64,000 nucleotides of DNA from Arthrobotrys musiformis (GCA_036971715.1 JAVHJL010000001.1:496001-560000), one strand, 5' to 3'; shown: positions 12,430-24,014, counted from the stretch's first letter. Numbers and translations are program-made. The notes: generated by a model from the sequence alone, not told the origin.

Positions 12430-13952
12430 TTAATGGGCGGCGCTCGAACCCTCGCCTCCATTGTTTCGAGATGACATGACTTCACCATAGCTCGGGATTG
12501 GCGGCGAGATTCGTCGGATTACGGCTTCGCTCTGACTTCGTGTTCGGGTTTGAACTCGATTGCTGCTGGTGGACGGTCCAAGTAACCTCCTCCGTTCGTC
12601 GTTGTAGCCGCCGTCGGTATCATCACTGCTGTCCTCCTCCTCGCCGCCACTAGTGTACTCTGGAGGGGGTTGAGATGGGTTGATCGGAGCCAAGCTAATT
12701 TCCGTCGGACTTCGAACCGGACCGGGGCTGGTAGGTGGCAGATTTCGCGGCTGGGATTGGGTGTGCTTGTGCGATTTTTTGCTCTTTCGTTTACCGGATG
12801 TGGATCCCGGCGACGGCGGGTGAACATTGGTGGTCAGTTGAGGGAGATTTTGGGATGCAATGGCCTGGTGGTGTTGTGCAAACGTTCGGGCATCCATCAA
12901 GCTTTCGCCTTCACGGACACCGGCTCTACCGCTTTCCAAGAGGATGCTTCCGGCTTCGTTTCCATACGGCGGCGGCGGCGCGAGGCTTCCGGTCATCGGA
13001 GCCAAACCCCATTTCTTCACATTTGCTTCGATGAAAACGAATCCGAGCTGACCAAAGTTGATGTGCAGCTTAGCAGGGCCCTTTGCGCCGACTGTCGGGA
13101 AAAAGTTGTGCGATTTCAAACCGTGGCACACATCGTCCAATTTCTTACCATTGCGTGTGAAGAAAATTGTACCAGTCCTGGGTCGGTAACCGACGCCGAT
13201 AACGTCGCCCTGTCGGAAAAGGTTGGCGTAAGGGGTTGGGTTAAATGGCTGATTATATCGTCGGGAACCGTCGGAGAGATAAGCCACTGAGTGTTTGTGA
13301 TATCCGGGAAGTCTGAACATGGGATATGGTTTTGTAGTCATTCCGATGGCCACAAGAGTCGTCTCTGGTTTCTCAAAGATTTTGCATTCCCAGTAGTAGA
13401 CCTCGTTTTGCTTGGGGACGGGGAGATTGCTTTGAACGGAGCATTCGGTGTCATAGAATTCAACTTCGGTGCGGGCCTCGACGAAACAGTTGGCGATTTC
13501 CAGCTCGGCCTCGAATTCCCAGGCTGATACACCCTTTTCTTGGATTGCAAGGAATTGAGACAGCGAAATGTCGGTAGGTACAGAATCTGGCGGATTGGCT
13601 TCGATGAAGGCTGTATTTTACATAATGTTAGAGAGAAAGCCCCAATATATATAAAAATAGAAGGGGAAAATGGAAAAGGGGAAGTACCTCTGGCTCTCCA
13701 GTATTCCTGTCGGTCCATTTCGTCCATAATCTCCAATGCTTCGGCCTCTTCCCTTAGGAACGCCTGTTCGTCATCGAATTCACCGGGCCTGCCCAACCTA
13801 TCCAACAATATTCTGCCACGGTTGGTGAATCTGAGGAAGTATATTATGGCGATTACGATGAGAACAAAAGCGGCAGATCCAAAGGCTGAGAGCAGTGCGA
13901 TTAGGACTCCCCGACCGGGGGAGTTATCGGGAGCAAAAGCCATTACGGCCAT
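12430..13952 (-). CDS. SSH4: Ssh4-like SPRY-domain adaptor of the Rsp5 ubiquitin ligase
   Basis: Exons 13952..13688 and 13610..12430 give 481 residues. A single membrane anchor lies near residues 15-40 (GVLIALLSAFGSAAFVLIVI). It is followed by DRLGRPGEFDDEQAFLREEA and a SPRY domain, with VYYWECKIFEKPETTLVAIG, FNPTPYANLFRQGDVIGVGY and GTIFFTRNGKKLDDV as hallmark stretches. The C-terminal third is Ser/Pro-rich and carries two PY motifs, PPPPYG and PPPEYT, the expected docking sites for Rsp5 WW domains. In yeast Ssh4/Ear1 direct endosomal and vacuolar membrane proteins to ubiquitylation and the MVB pathway. Length and order match that family. The start is the first ATG upstream of the anchor. 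Confidence 0.92.
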
Positions 13953-14586
13953 TATAGATGAGAAGGAAGACTACGCCGACACGCGACGGCCTTAGACGTC
14001 GGATACTATTAATATAATGGATCTGTTTGAGGTATTTGAGTCGGAGAGGTCGCTGCAGAAGATAATGGTCGGAAGGGACCGGGTGAGGGTAGAAGCAGTG
14101 GCAGAGAAGAGGAAGATTGTTGGTCGGCAAGCGATGCGGGGACGCGAGTTCGGTCGGTCGGTTCTACCATGTACAGCACCTGGAAACGTCGTCACAAAAG
14201 GGGCAGCAGAGGGGGATGGCAAATAGGAAGCCGGTGGAGCGGTGGTAAAGCAGCGATGAGGGCGGTGGCGATGGTGGTGATGGGGGGAGGAAGAGGGAGG
14301 AGAGGAGGGAAGATAAGATGAGGTGGATGGATGGATGGATGCAGATGAGAGAAGTGTGGAATTTTGGGAGGCAAACAGACTCGAAGGCGGGAGAAATTTG
14401 GAGATGGGGACTGACACTCGGTCGTCAGGTGGTGTGTGTTGGCAGCACGGGGAACCCGGAACAAATGAAGACACTTTGACCACAAACCACAACGAGTAGA
14501 CGCTTGCGATGTCGAGGAACGCCAGGCGACAGGGACAGATTCTGTTCTTATCCTTCTTGTTCCGCCTCTCGGGACAAGAAGAACTA

Positions 14587-14590
<4 letters not shown>

Positions 14591-14632
<42 letters not shown>
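14591..14632. repeat. Homopolymer T tract, 42 nt
   Basis: An uninterrupted run of T on the plus strand. Runs this long are prone to length error in assemblies. Confidence 0.95.
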
Positions 14633-14633
<1 letters not shown>

Positions 14634-14845
14634 TCGGTCTGGTATGTGAGGAGACTAGGAGGGTGGCGGAGGGCTGTTCTGTTCCAAATTCAAGTATTCA
14701 AATACCTTGCCCACCACCAAATCCAGCATACAACCAGTACCTGAGCAAGCAAGTATTCTGTAACCGTCAAACGTTTCTGGAAAAGCACTATAAACGAAAA
14801 AGTATCGAAGCCGCACGGCGGGTTTTTTTTTGGTATCGACTGTCA

Positions 14846-14886
14846 ATTTTTATTTTTATTTTTATTTTTATTTTTGTTTGTTTGTC
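14846..14886. repeat. (TTTTTA)n hexamer repeat, then TTTG repeat
   Basis: About five TTTTTA units followed by GTTTGTTTG. A simple repeat. A further 23-nt T run lies at 15026-15048. Confidence 0.9.
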
Positions 14887-17800
14887 TGTTTTATAAAGAG
14901 ACTAATTGACTCTTCCTTCAACCTTCTCCTCCGCACGAACCGAACCCGGCTGACCTGCCTTCTTGAATGAGACTTTCTGACGGGAAGGCGCCTCCTCAAG
15001 AATGCCACCGTTCAGAATTCAATCCTTTTTTTTTTTTTTTTTTTTTTTGTGAAGGGAAGAAAGATTGCGGCTGCGATCCATCCATCCATCGGATTGAATT
15101 GAATCGAATCGTGGCCCGTTGGTACCACTCACTCACTCGAGTACTCACATATTACATACATGCACAAATAAGCACATATGTATGTAATGTACATGTATAC
15201 AAAGTACAGGCAAGGGTGGGAGGGAATATGTACTTGCACTGCCAGTACCACATCTCCGCCGTCGCACATCCAACGTTCTATTATCATGTGTATCTTGTGT
15301 ATGCGGATACGTTTCGTTTCACACTGACTTTAAACGGCCTCGATCCAAATGCATGCATGCATACAATTGAATGGGTGAGCGAAAAAAAACCAGAAAGAAA
15401 GCCAAGAGTTTACACACAAACGCTGCTTCTAATTTTGTCACCTCCACTCGGCGCGGGCTGGCATTCGAGGGGCTTGTAGCGGGGCCGGTTCGTGCTGCAG
15501 TGCGCTTGCTTACATGTGGCCCCATGCAAATCATAATCAGTTATCCGTCGTAGCTTCTATATTCAGATATTCACACCTGGGGCGGGTCGTACCTTCTCAT
15601 AGTATGTCGCCGTAGATACCCGTTATCCGATAACTACTCAATTACTCCTTCCTAGTAAATACTTTCGGTATCGCAAGTTAAGTTCGACCCCATCGCGTCC
15701 GCCTAGAAATTTTCGAGGAATTTTGAACAAAAAACTTGTGAAGCTTCCCTCGGGAATCCGAATACTACGTATACTACTATTCACAATTCGCAAGGGCACA
15801 AGTATCTATTTGCTCCCAATGAATGTGATAAAGAAATATAAAATGCAAATCTGCCCCCCGAGCTAATCTGGAGAATTCCTGATGATGGCCTCAACCTCAG
15901 ACTGAGACGCCAATCTTGAAACACTAGGTTCGCGAACACGAACAAGCCCACAAGTTTGCATGTGTTTTCCCCCTCGTTCGCAGACCCCAAAAAGAAAACC
16001 AGCCACCAAATGATAGCGGTTCCAAACCGTTGGAACAACCGTCTATGCACGTCTATGCTCCTGAATTTTAAAGATATTGGCACTCTCACAAACACACGCG
16101 CACTGCTAAACCCGGTTAATTTCCTGCAACGGTGTGAGGATCGGTGTCGCCACTACATAGTATAACCGTTGGGGTGAAAGGGTCTTGTGGACCGGAAGAT
16201 GGCTATTTACTTGAAAAATTATTTATATGTCAAACAATTGATGGTGCATGTTCCAGACGTCGGGATATCTCCAGCGTGCATGCTCATCGCGATACTTAGC
16301 TGTTACCAGTACAGTACTAGATTTGTTCCCTCTCGTTTTTGAATAAATATCTATATATCTTTTTATACTGGAGGCTGATCGGCCTATGCACCTGTAGATA
16401 ACCAGGCTAACTGGTGCAAACTTATGCTCAGCATTCGATTTTGAATTATATATGCTCAATCGCGACCCTCTTACACCAATGCAGTGCAGTGGATCCACGG
16501 GTATAGATAATTCCGCTCTGTGAAGTATTGAGGCCGGCACTCGGGCCCTCGATAGTAGTCCATATATTATACCAACCCCAAGGTCATGTGACGAATTTGG
16601 ATATCGAAACTAGAAGAAGGGTGACAAAACTGAACAGAATTTATTTGAAGCTTTCCATCTTAATTCATTACCCAAAACCATCATGTGACTTCAGGCCTGT
16701 CTCGTAAACCAGCTTTAGGCCCTTGATGCTCCGGTCCGTATCAACACAGTTATTATGACTAAGCAGTCTACGAATCCAACAGCCTCCAACGCACTTTGAA
16801 ACCGAATATTTGAATCCCGGGCCTGCACCGGCCTTCGGAGAATCTCGAAATTCTAACCGAAATATAAATGTCACATTTGAAGAATTATAGTAGAGTATCT
16901 TTTATATATGTTATATTTAAATTAGATTACACATGCTGAGAAGACCTACTATCCCGCCTACGATTTTGGCTAGCAGTATGTGATATTGCTGTCGAAAGAT
17001 TTTGGGACGAAGTTATTTAATCGTAACAACCTTCGAGTCGATATGAGCCCGAAAATGATCAGTCGAGTTGAAGATTTTACTTCTAAATTTGACGTTCATT
17101 TTCAATCTGCCTGTCGAAAGCCTGGGCAGCTCACAGAAATAAAAGGAAAATTAAAGATTTATCCGAAGCGATAATGAAGAATCAAACTGTGAAGAGACAG
17201 TTGGCCGAGTATTTGCATCAAAAGAAGAATTTAATCAGAAGTTTGAAATTACAATCGTACAAAACTTCAAAGCTGAAACTTTAGAAAGATTGCAAATAAC
17301 TCAAATACAAACAGGTATGATACAAAGAAGAGATCAACTAGTAGAGGGTAGCAAAGAAGTTAAACGACGAAAATTTTCTGCTGCTACAATGGAGAATGAA
17401 CTGGAGAGAGTACTTGAGAATATTGCTGAGAAGTTAGGTTCAATGGCGTCGAGGGGGAGGATTTGTAACAGGATCCCGGGAGTAGATCTTCTTACCCGGG
17501 CCCGGTGGCGTGTAAAGGCATTTAATCAATATAAAATCATGATTAGATCTGTATCGATTACAAATGTTTAAATTCCGCCTAAATTGTATATCTCATAACT
17601 TCCTAATCGTGATATCAATGGCAGGTATATCTTCCTCCTACGCCTGCCGTCGGTCCCAATGCCTTTGCCTGGGCTAAGTACCTAGGTATGCAATCATGAT
17701 TGGCAATATTAGCAACTTAGTACCCGCTTCGGACTTTACTAAGTCTCATGAATAGTTTCTAGCCTACGTAATATCTAGATCTGACATCAACATCGATATC

Positions 17801-18217
17801 AATGAGCGGTGGTCCCCTCCGGAATCGACGGCCGTCGCCGAGACTTTGAAGAGCGATAACGACTATTGCATGATCGATTGCGAAAGAGTCAGTCGATGTC
17901 GATATCAAGAGAGAAAAATGTTTAACAGATTTTCTCTTGCAAAGAAAAAAAACGACATCACCAGGGACATACATGACGTGACACAAATTCCCACCGTCGC
18001 CAAAAGCCGTCCTCAAAACCGGGAAGCGACTGTCAACCCAGTAATCGGGAAGAAGTCACCCCACGCGCAACACAAAAACCTGAAAACCCTTGTTTGACGA
18101 GCTCATCCCGAACCAAAAACCACATGGCCAAAATGCAAAAAAAACTCCAACTTTCTCGTTCCCAGAACCCCAAAAAAAAGGTTCCGAAGATGTCAAAAAA
18201 GTCAAAAAGAATCAAAT

Positions 18218-18327
18218 CGCCCTCCGGGAGGCTCGAACTCCCGACCTTGGGATAGCTATGACAACAGGGCCGAAGCTCTGTTTCGATGCATAAAAGTCCC
18301 ACGCTCTTCCGATTGAGCTAGGAGGGC
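18218..18327 (-). tRNA. tRNA-Lys (anticodon UUU) with a 37-nt intron
   Basis: Read on the minus strand, the acceptor stem is GCCCTCC paired with GGAGGGC, followed by discriminator G. The D arm is GCTC/GAGC, the anticodon stem TGGGA/TCCCA, and the T arm GGGAG-TTCGAGC-CTCCC. The anticodon loop reads CTTTTA then A, giving UUU (Lys). A 37-nt insertion beginning TGCATCG lies one base 3' of the anticodon, the canonical tRNA intron site. Removing it leaves a 73-nt mature tRNA. Internal A-box (TAGCTCAATCGGAAGAG) and B-box (GGAGTTCGAGC) sequences are present, and T-runs (TTTTT) follow about 8 nt downstream as Pol III terminator. Exact intron ends are ambiguous by a base. Confidence 0.93.
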
Positions 18328-18534
18328 TGTTTGATGGAAGTGCCATATTCGTTTATCTACATGAACCCTATCATAACCCGGCGGATAAAGAGTCGAAGGC
18401 GACCCCTGCCGAAAATGACCCACTCTACATGGTCTTGGCGGCTCGGTAAGACTCTACTTGAGGAATTTATACGGAGTATCTTTATTCGAATTCGAACGGT
18501 ACGCGAACCTAACTCGTGGTAATATTTGTACCTA

Positions 18535-18578
18535 GGACTTTTATGCATCGAAACAGAGCTTCGGCCCTGTTGTCATAG
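18535..18578 (+). repeat. Inverted copy of the tRNA-Lys anticodon/intron segment
   Basis: These 44 bases are a perfect reverse-complement copy of 18256..18299, the part of the tRNA-Lys gene covering part of the 5' anticodon stem, the anticodon loop and nearly all of the intron. Neither the acceptor nor the T arm is present, so it is a fragment, not a second gene. The arms are 235 bp apart and could pair in a transcript spanning both. Confidence 0.95.
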
Positions 18579-19293
18579 GGAATATTTCCTGTCACGGGTG
18601 GAAGATCTTGATATATATTACAAAGTCTATAGCTATAGATCGAGATAGGAGAAAAGGGTTTGATACACTGCACTGGTTCCTTCCACCGACCAATAATCAT
18701 ACCCAGAGTAAATTTACGCAAATGTGCTTGAAAAAAGTAATCATGACAGCATTGGTAATGTCTCCATGCGTACTTTCTATATAACCACGGATGTACTCGT
18801 ACTCGACTACCTATATACCTACTTAAGTTACTATTTATTTTTGTTATAGAACCCATATGGCTACACCAAGTCATTAGGAGTGAAAGTCTTTTTGAAAGAT
18901 TGCTAGTCGCGTCTTCACAATTGAACGAGTTTGTATCTTCGAAACTCCGTGTTGCAAGTTGTTGGATTCGGACAATATAATGCACGCCAGTGGACCGTAC
19001 GTACGGGTACTGCGGTTGAAGATCCCGAGACTACTGTGGTTGGGGGTGTGGCACCGAGCAATTGAATCGTCCCAATCTAATACAAACCTTTGGGTTTATA
19101 AGCTGCCGTTCAAATTTACAATCATAGCTAAGTATTAGCCTAGTTCGAAGTGTAGGTATATACGTATATATATGCTCTCAATACATTCACCAATTAATCA
19201 AATGTTTCAAGATTTGAGTAAATATCCAATCAAAAGACGTATATACGCATATGAGGAAATTATGTTTAGATAAAGTGCAAGTCATATGCTTGA
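18579..19293. other. Intergenic, AT-rich, no supported gene
   Basis: One 158-codon minus-strand ORF runs through the copied tRNA segment and is therefore unlikely to be a gene. TATA-like repeats lie at 19,155-19,175. Confidence 0.5.
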
Positions 19294-20519
19294 TTATATC
19301 GTGGGCGAGGCATGGAACGCTGTAATATCGATATCCTCTGGAAAGCTCGCGCTATACGGAAGATCATCAAACACATTTTCGTCTCTAGGGTGGGCGTCCG
19401 AATTGCCATTTAAATCCCCCTCGTTCGCAGCGTGTACCAAGTTATCGCCCCACGTGTGCACGCGGGCACCGGGTGGTTGGTTTTGTATCAGAGCGTTTAG
19501 GTCGATGTTGAGTGCATCCGGAAGGCTCCCTAAACTATCAATAAACTCTGCAAATGGGTCCACCTGTCCGTTCATTGGGATCTCCGATATCTCGTCTGGT
19601 ATGATTGAGGGCACTCGGCCAAGGGCGGTGAAATTGAGGCGAGACCAGACACCTCAAGGCCCCGTCCGACGCCGGGTGGAGTATCCGGTAGCCTGAGAAG
19701 GAAGTTCTCGGTGTTTTCGTTTCCTCCCTCTTCTTCTATTCCATTATCATGCTCTTCCTCTTCTAATCCGCTCTCGATCTCGATAGAGGGTTGTCCTAAT
19801 AGGTAATCAGGAATTAGTCCTCCATTTCATGATGTTTGATTTTGATTGTTTGTCGAAGGCCACATACCTTTGGTCCATGCTGCCTGTTTTAATAATTGTC
19901 TAGATTTATATTTTTGTGGAATATTACTCGACTCTAGGAATTCTGCAGACTTATATGAATCCGGAAACCTAGGGCTTTCATCCCACTCGAATATTTCCAC
20001 CGGATAATCTCTATGCTTCCACCCTAGACTTTTAATATCTTTCACCAAAACCTAGCCGGGCCCCGGACGAAAGTTCGAGATCAAAGAGGAAATATAGTCT
20101 TTATACGGAAAGTACCAATTGTAGTTAACATCTTTCCAATACCAAACATTCTTCACGAAAACTTTTTGCATCTGTTGTCGGTCAAATACGTCAGGGTCGA
20201 AGACCAAGATGGCTATCAGACTGTGGCTGTTGCATTTACCAAGCTGGGGAGAGGAATTGCTATATAACGCTATAAATCTCGGAACGGGAGTATTCCCGGT
20301 TTTTGCGCGAACGAGGATCCCCCGGGGGCCGGTCTCTAGATTGAGATCTGGGGGGAGGTAATTGCAGGTTTCTTGACCCGTGACGCGGGAAAGGTAGGAG
20401 AATTTGTATTCCTAGCCATCGTATGAGGCGTCATTATCGATAAATGCGATATCGTATGCGGTGGATGGGGTGCAGAAAGCAGCTAGAAGGAGTGCGGTGG
20501 CTGATACCGTCCACCGCAT
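19294..20519 (-). pseudogene. Secreted two-cysteine family member, interrupted by two in-frame TAGs
   Basis: The ATG at 20519 starts a signal peptide (MRWTVSATALLLAAF...STA) followed by YDIAFIDNDASYDG and a TAG at 20414-20412. The frame then stays open for 119 codons to a second TAG at 20054-20052, then continues VLVKDIKSLGWKHRDYPVEI to a good donor at 19867 (GTATGT). A likely acceptor is at 19796 (CCTATTAG), and the sequence continues into an acidic tail. A final 19614..19294 frame is offset by one base, so there is a further intron or frameshift. The family core is intact between the stops: TCNYLPPDL, VPRFIALYSN, CNSHSLIAILVF. Signal peptide and core match the neighbours at 20995, 22099, 24015, 38984 and 40323. 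Probably a pseudogene; function unknown. Confidence 0.6.
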
Positions 20520-20994
20520 GCTGCTATATGCTGTCTAAAGATCTAGACCGTCGAATTATAGAGTAGAGTCTTATGCAACCTTTATTCCTGCGCTTAGAGA
20601 TGCATACAAATTACCCTTCACGTTTACGAGGGTGAATATTCACCGGATCCAAATACCCTCTAAATGGCTCGAGCGCTCGTGGCTGGTGTGTGCTCCATTC
20701 GCCCCCGTAAGGGTGCCAACTTTTTCCTTCAGGCCTATGTGGGCGGCCCCATGGCCCACACGTGCACATGTGTTTACTAAATTGCAATTGCGCAAGCCGA
20801 TTTTAGTGCCTATTTGATATATCGATGTAGACGTATATGCTGGACTCTACAAAGGTAGCTTTTGAGCAGTGTTATGGCTTCTAGTATGAAATGACTACAT
20901 CGAGAATTTACATATTGGTATTTGAATTCCGGTAGAGTCAAATCCCTAACTTCTATGAGCTATTGGCCTCTGCCTATGTATCTCCACGCTCGAC
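20520..20994. other. Intergenic between two family members
   Basis: Promoter side of the interrupted copy on the left, 3' flank of the intact copy on the right. No coding signal. Confidence 0.5.
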
Positions 20995-21672
20995 TCAAAG
21001 ATTCGGCGACATCTGAGATAGATTATCGAACCCCTCATTATCATAATCCCCACCCGCAGCACTCCAATACTCATCCTGCTCGCTCTCCGACCCCTCATAC
21101 CCTTCCCATCCCGGAACAGTATCGTAGTCATGAATAGTAACCCCATAATCGGGTTTAACATAAACCTTCCCCGCCAAATCAAGATTCAAAACCTCACCGG
21201 GAGCAAGCCCAGCTCCCTCAATAAGCTGAGTAGCAGGATCATCCGGCATGAATTCCGGGTATATCTCCCTCCAGTAGCCCGTATACTCCGGTAACGTAGT
21301 TGCTATACTTTGCATTTTCCCGGGTGCGTCGTAGTAGGCGAATACGTGGATTATATTCACTCCCATGCATCCTGGGGCATTGGCGTTGAAACTGGGGGCG
21401 TACATTGCGATGTATGGGGGGACGTTTCTGTCGGTTGCGGAGGCGGTGGAACGGACCCAGACGTCCATTACGTCCTCGTCACCTGTTGACATGCAGGGTG
21501 GGTTGGTTTTGTCGATGACGTATGGGATGTTTTCCCAGGGGATTTCGGTGACCTCTTCCCAGCCGCCGAAACCGATTTGATACGGTTGCGCCCTATGGGC
21601 GAGATATATCAAGGAGAGGAAGAACACAGAGTAGTTTGGCATCTTGGCTAAAGGGTTTTCTAACGAATCCAT
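20995..21672 (-). CDS. Secreted two-cysteine family protein, intact
   Basis: A single-exon frame of 225 residues. The second Met (21642) starts a better signal peptide, MPNYSVFFLSLIYLAHRAQ, so the working start may be there. The mature region begins YQIGFGGWEE. It has the family pattern: a first Cys (NPPCMSTGDE), VMDVWVRS, VPPYIAMYAPSF, a second Cys (PGCMGVNIIHVFAYY), then a module LAPGEVLNLDLAGKVYV. It ends in an acidic, Tyr/Gly-rich tail (EGSESEQDEYWSA). No transmembrane segment follows the signal, so it is predicted secreted. I do not recognise the domain from known families. It is the shortest intact member here and lies in tandem, same strand, with two interrupted copies. Confidence 0.75.
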   Translation of the reverse strand: MDSLENPLAKMPNYSVFFLSLIYLAHRAQPYQIGFGGWEEVTEIPWENIPYVIDKTNPPCMSTGDEDVMDVWVRSTASATDRNVPPYIAMYAPSFNANAPGCMGVNIIHVFAYYDAPGKMQSIATTLPEYTGYWREIYPEFMPDDPATQLIEGAGLAPGEVLNLDLAGKVYVKPDYGVTIHDYDTVPGWEGYEGSESEQDEYWSAAGGDYDNEGFDNLSQMSPNL

Positions 21673-22098
21673 ATGATTTACTTCACCTTTCGATATAATT
21701 GGTTTCGAGAATCTCGACGACGCAACTTACTTGATATCGATAATTGGGATAAGACTGAGTACAAAATATATCTCTTGTCTCGTTCCCAGCCCGCCCGGGC
21801 GAATATATCTCTAATATCCGCAAAAATTTGTCGAGTAGAACTTTGCTACCCGAGAGTATTTGCGTAAAGTTTAACGCTCCTCCACTGGTAATAGACCGAA
21901 CATACGATTTTATGCATTCGTCATCTAGATATTAATATTGAGTAACCAAGCAAGGTTATAGGTAGCATGATGTTTTACGTCTCGGGCAACATATGACGCT
22001 CATTTGGATTATGGGGTCTTTGATTTTATAGCAATGTAGGCTAGAATATATGTACAACTTGTTTCATGGCCACTATGATAGAGTCCAGTAATTATAAA
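21673..22098. other. Intergenic between two family members
   Basis: AT-rich, with no coding signal. Confidence 0.5.
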
Positions 22099-23586
22099 TC
22101 AATGGAAATACTGAGAGTCAAAGTCGGGATTCGAATTCAGTATTATAGCATTGACCCGAGGGTCGGAATCGTCAGGATTGGCCGACGCGGACGGGCTTTG
22201 AGAATCACGCAGTAATGGGAGTATGGGAGACAGTGAATCGAAAGCTTTGAAGTCACTGGGGAAAGGCGACAATGCAATGCCTTGTAGAAGAGGTTCATAA
22301 TCGTCGTCTCCCATATCTACTCGGATTTTCTCACCTGGTGCGAGTTCGTCAGGGATTTCGGTGACGAGTGTGTCGTCCCTTTCAGCGCTTTCCCTAAGTC
22401 TCTCGCCGAGGATATTCGGTGTTTGGTATTGTATTCTAGGCTGTCCTCTCTAGGGGCGTAATATATCCCAGTCTAGGTCGTCCGGAGATTGTGACCTTGA
22501 CTGTGAGAATCCTGACGGCATTTGGACTTTCGGGAGCTGCGGATTTGGAACCCGTAATCTGCTTGAGCCAGAGTTTGTAGAGGGGAATTGTAGGGGTGGG
22601 CGGGCCTGGTTATTCCTGAGCAATCTGAACCCCGCCGATGCCTTTTCGAACGGGTCGAGTTTTTCCACCATTTCTGTCAATGAGTCTTTTGCCCCATATT
22701 GAAGCGGCTGGCCTCCACATGTCTCAGGGTATCTTCGGCGCTGCGGGACCAGCGGGTTATCCTCTGTCCCTGCCCATTCTCTTTGGCCTTGCGTCTGCGT
22801 CCTCGATAGCAAGCCCGGGAATGTCTGCTCATCATATCCTATCCGAGGCCTCACCAGAACGGAATCCGGACTATCAGGGAATTGCTTCTCCAGCGTCCCG
22901 AGCCTCATATTCAAATTCTCGAATTTTGACGGCTTTGTAGACAGCTTGGGCCGTTCGCCCAGACCTTTTTGATAGATCTCAAGAGGTTTGCGAGCCGGCT
23001 TCATCTGCTGGCGTACGGGGTACACCCATACCTCGTCCGGCAAACTTCCCCATTGTCCATTATTCTCTTTAAACAGAACGTCGCCTTCTTTCATAGGCAT
23101 AGAAGGTTTGCTACCGAACAATTTCCTCCATTCTATGCTCCCTTCTTTTAACACCTGATACATCGCAGACTCCGGATAATCTACATCATCCCACCCAGGA
23201 TCGAGGACGCGGACCTCCTGATCTACGAATTGGAGTTTGTATGGGAATACGACAATTTTGACGTTGGCTTTTGTACAGTCGCCGTCATATATGGCGATTG
23301 CATCAGGGATGTCTTCGAGGTATGGGTACGCAGATCTGATACGGAAACTCTCGAGGAAGTTGCCGTATTTCGTGGTGGCGGGGTGGCAGCCTGTGGGCTC
23401 GAGTTTTACGTAGTCCCAGGATATGAGGCGGCAGTCCATAACGGGGAGGAATGCGATTTCGAGGCCGAGCATTCCCATGGCCGGGGCTGAGAGGCCTGCC
23501 AGGACTAGGGAGAGAAATACTGACCTCCGCGCTGACATTTTGTAGAATTTTCTGGGAGGTTGACCTGGCGTTAGGCCGTCTGTCAT
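22099..23586 (-). CDS. Secreted two-cysteine family protein with one in-frame TAG
   Basis: Frame 23586..22450 encodes 378 residues. Met17 (23538) starts a signal peptide (MSARRSVFLSLVLAGLSAP). The core follows: LEIAFLPVMDC, TGCHPATTKYGNFL, IPDAIAIYDGDCTKANVKI, and a module MKEGDVLFKENNGQWGSLPD. After a Pro/Gln/Ser-rich tail (FSQSRSQSPDDLDWDILRP) comes a TAG at 22452-22450. The same frame stays open for another 116 codons to 22099 and contains IPDELAPGEKIRVDMG, the LAPGE module seen in the intact member at 20995. No usable splice donor was found that would remove the TAG. Either the protein ends at 22450, or a 495-residue ancestral protein has been truncated or is read through. Function unknown. 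Confidence 0.65.
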
Positions 23587-24014
23587 GCACGTGGTTTCGG
23601 TATGTAAAATCTACGCTCGATCAGTTGTTTGACCGATATACGCATGGGCTACATGTGCCCCGCCCAAAGTTTTCCGGAATTTGGAGAAATTGATCAAAGA
23701 TGCTCAAATACAGTTTACTTTGTTCAAGGTATTCTTGGTACTTTAAATATATTAAACCGCTTGCCATATCCTCCTATTCTGATATCTGACTATATATATA
23801 TTTATAGTTATCTATATGCCCAGGATTTGGAAACACAGCATTTGTAGCTAATAAATTAATTCAATTATATAGATAAAATTTAAAATCGAATATCAAGTTA
23901 CCGCGCTCACTTTTGAATATATATACGCCAAGTATAAGGTTATTGCAGAATGTCAATTCATGGTCAATGACTCTGATAGTCACGATGCAAGATTATAGCT
24001 ACTTGGCTCGAGTT
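23587..24014. other. Intergenic between two family members
   Basis: AT-rich (TATATATATA near 23,790), with no coding signal. Confidence 0.5.

Larger units (their letters stand above)
13953..18217. other. Long gene-free stretch, more than 4 kb
   Basis: No ORF here has a recognisable domain. It contains homopolymer and pentamer runs and, at about 16,900-17,570, an A-rich segment with overlapping open frames in all three plus-strand phases. Those frames look like low-complexity sequence or a badly decayed gene. The part next to 13,952 is the presumed SSH4 promoter. Confidence 0.5.

Noticed and set aside
14967..15479. 170-codon plus-strand ORF
   Set aside because: It runs through a 23-nt T tract and has no recognisable domain or coding-like composition.
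16980..17571. Plus-strand ORFs of 64 and 93 codons, coiled-coil-like
   Set aside because: A-rich sequence leaves all three frames open for long stretches. No start or splice signals join them and no domain is visible.
18509..18985. 158-codon minus-strand ORF
   Set aside because: It reads through the inverted copy of the tRNA fragment; the composition is not coding-like.
19868..20120. A 55-nt intron (GTATAA...GGCTAG) removing the second TAG of the 20519 gene
   Set aside because: Joining shifts the frame and creates a TGA four codons later.
22450..22560. An intron that would remove the TAG at 22450
   Set aside because: No GTRNGT-type donor lies within 110 bases upstream. The nearest GT sites give the wrong frame and a quick stop.
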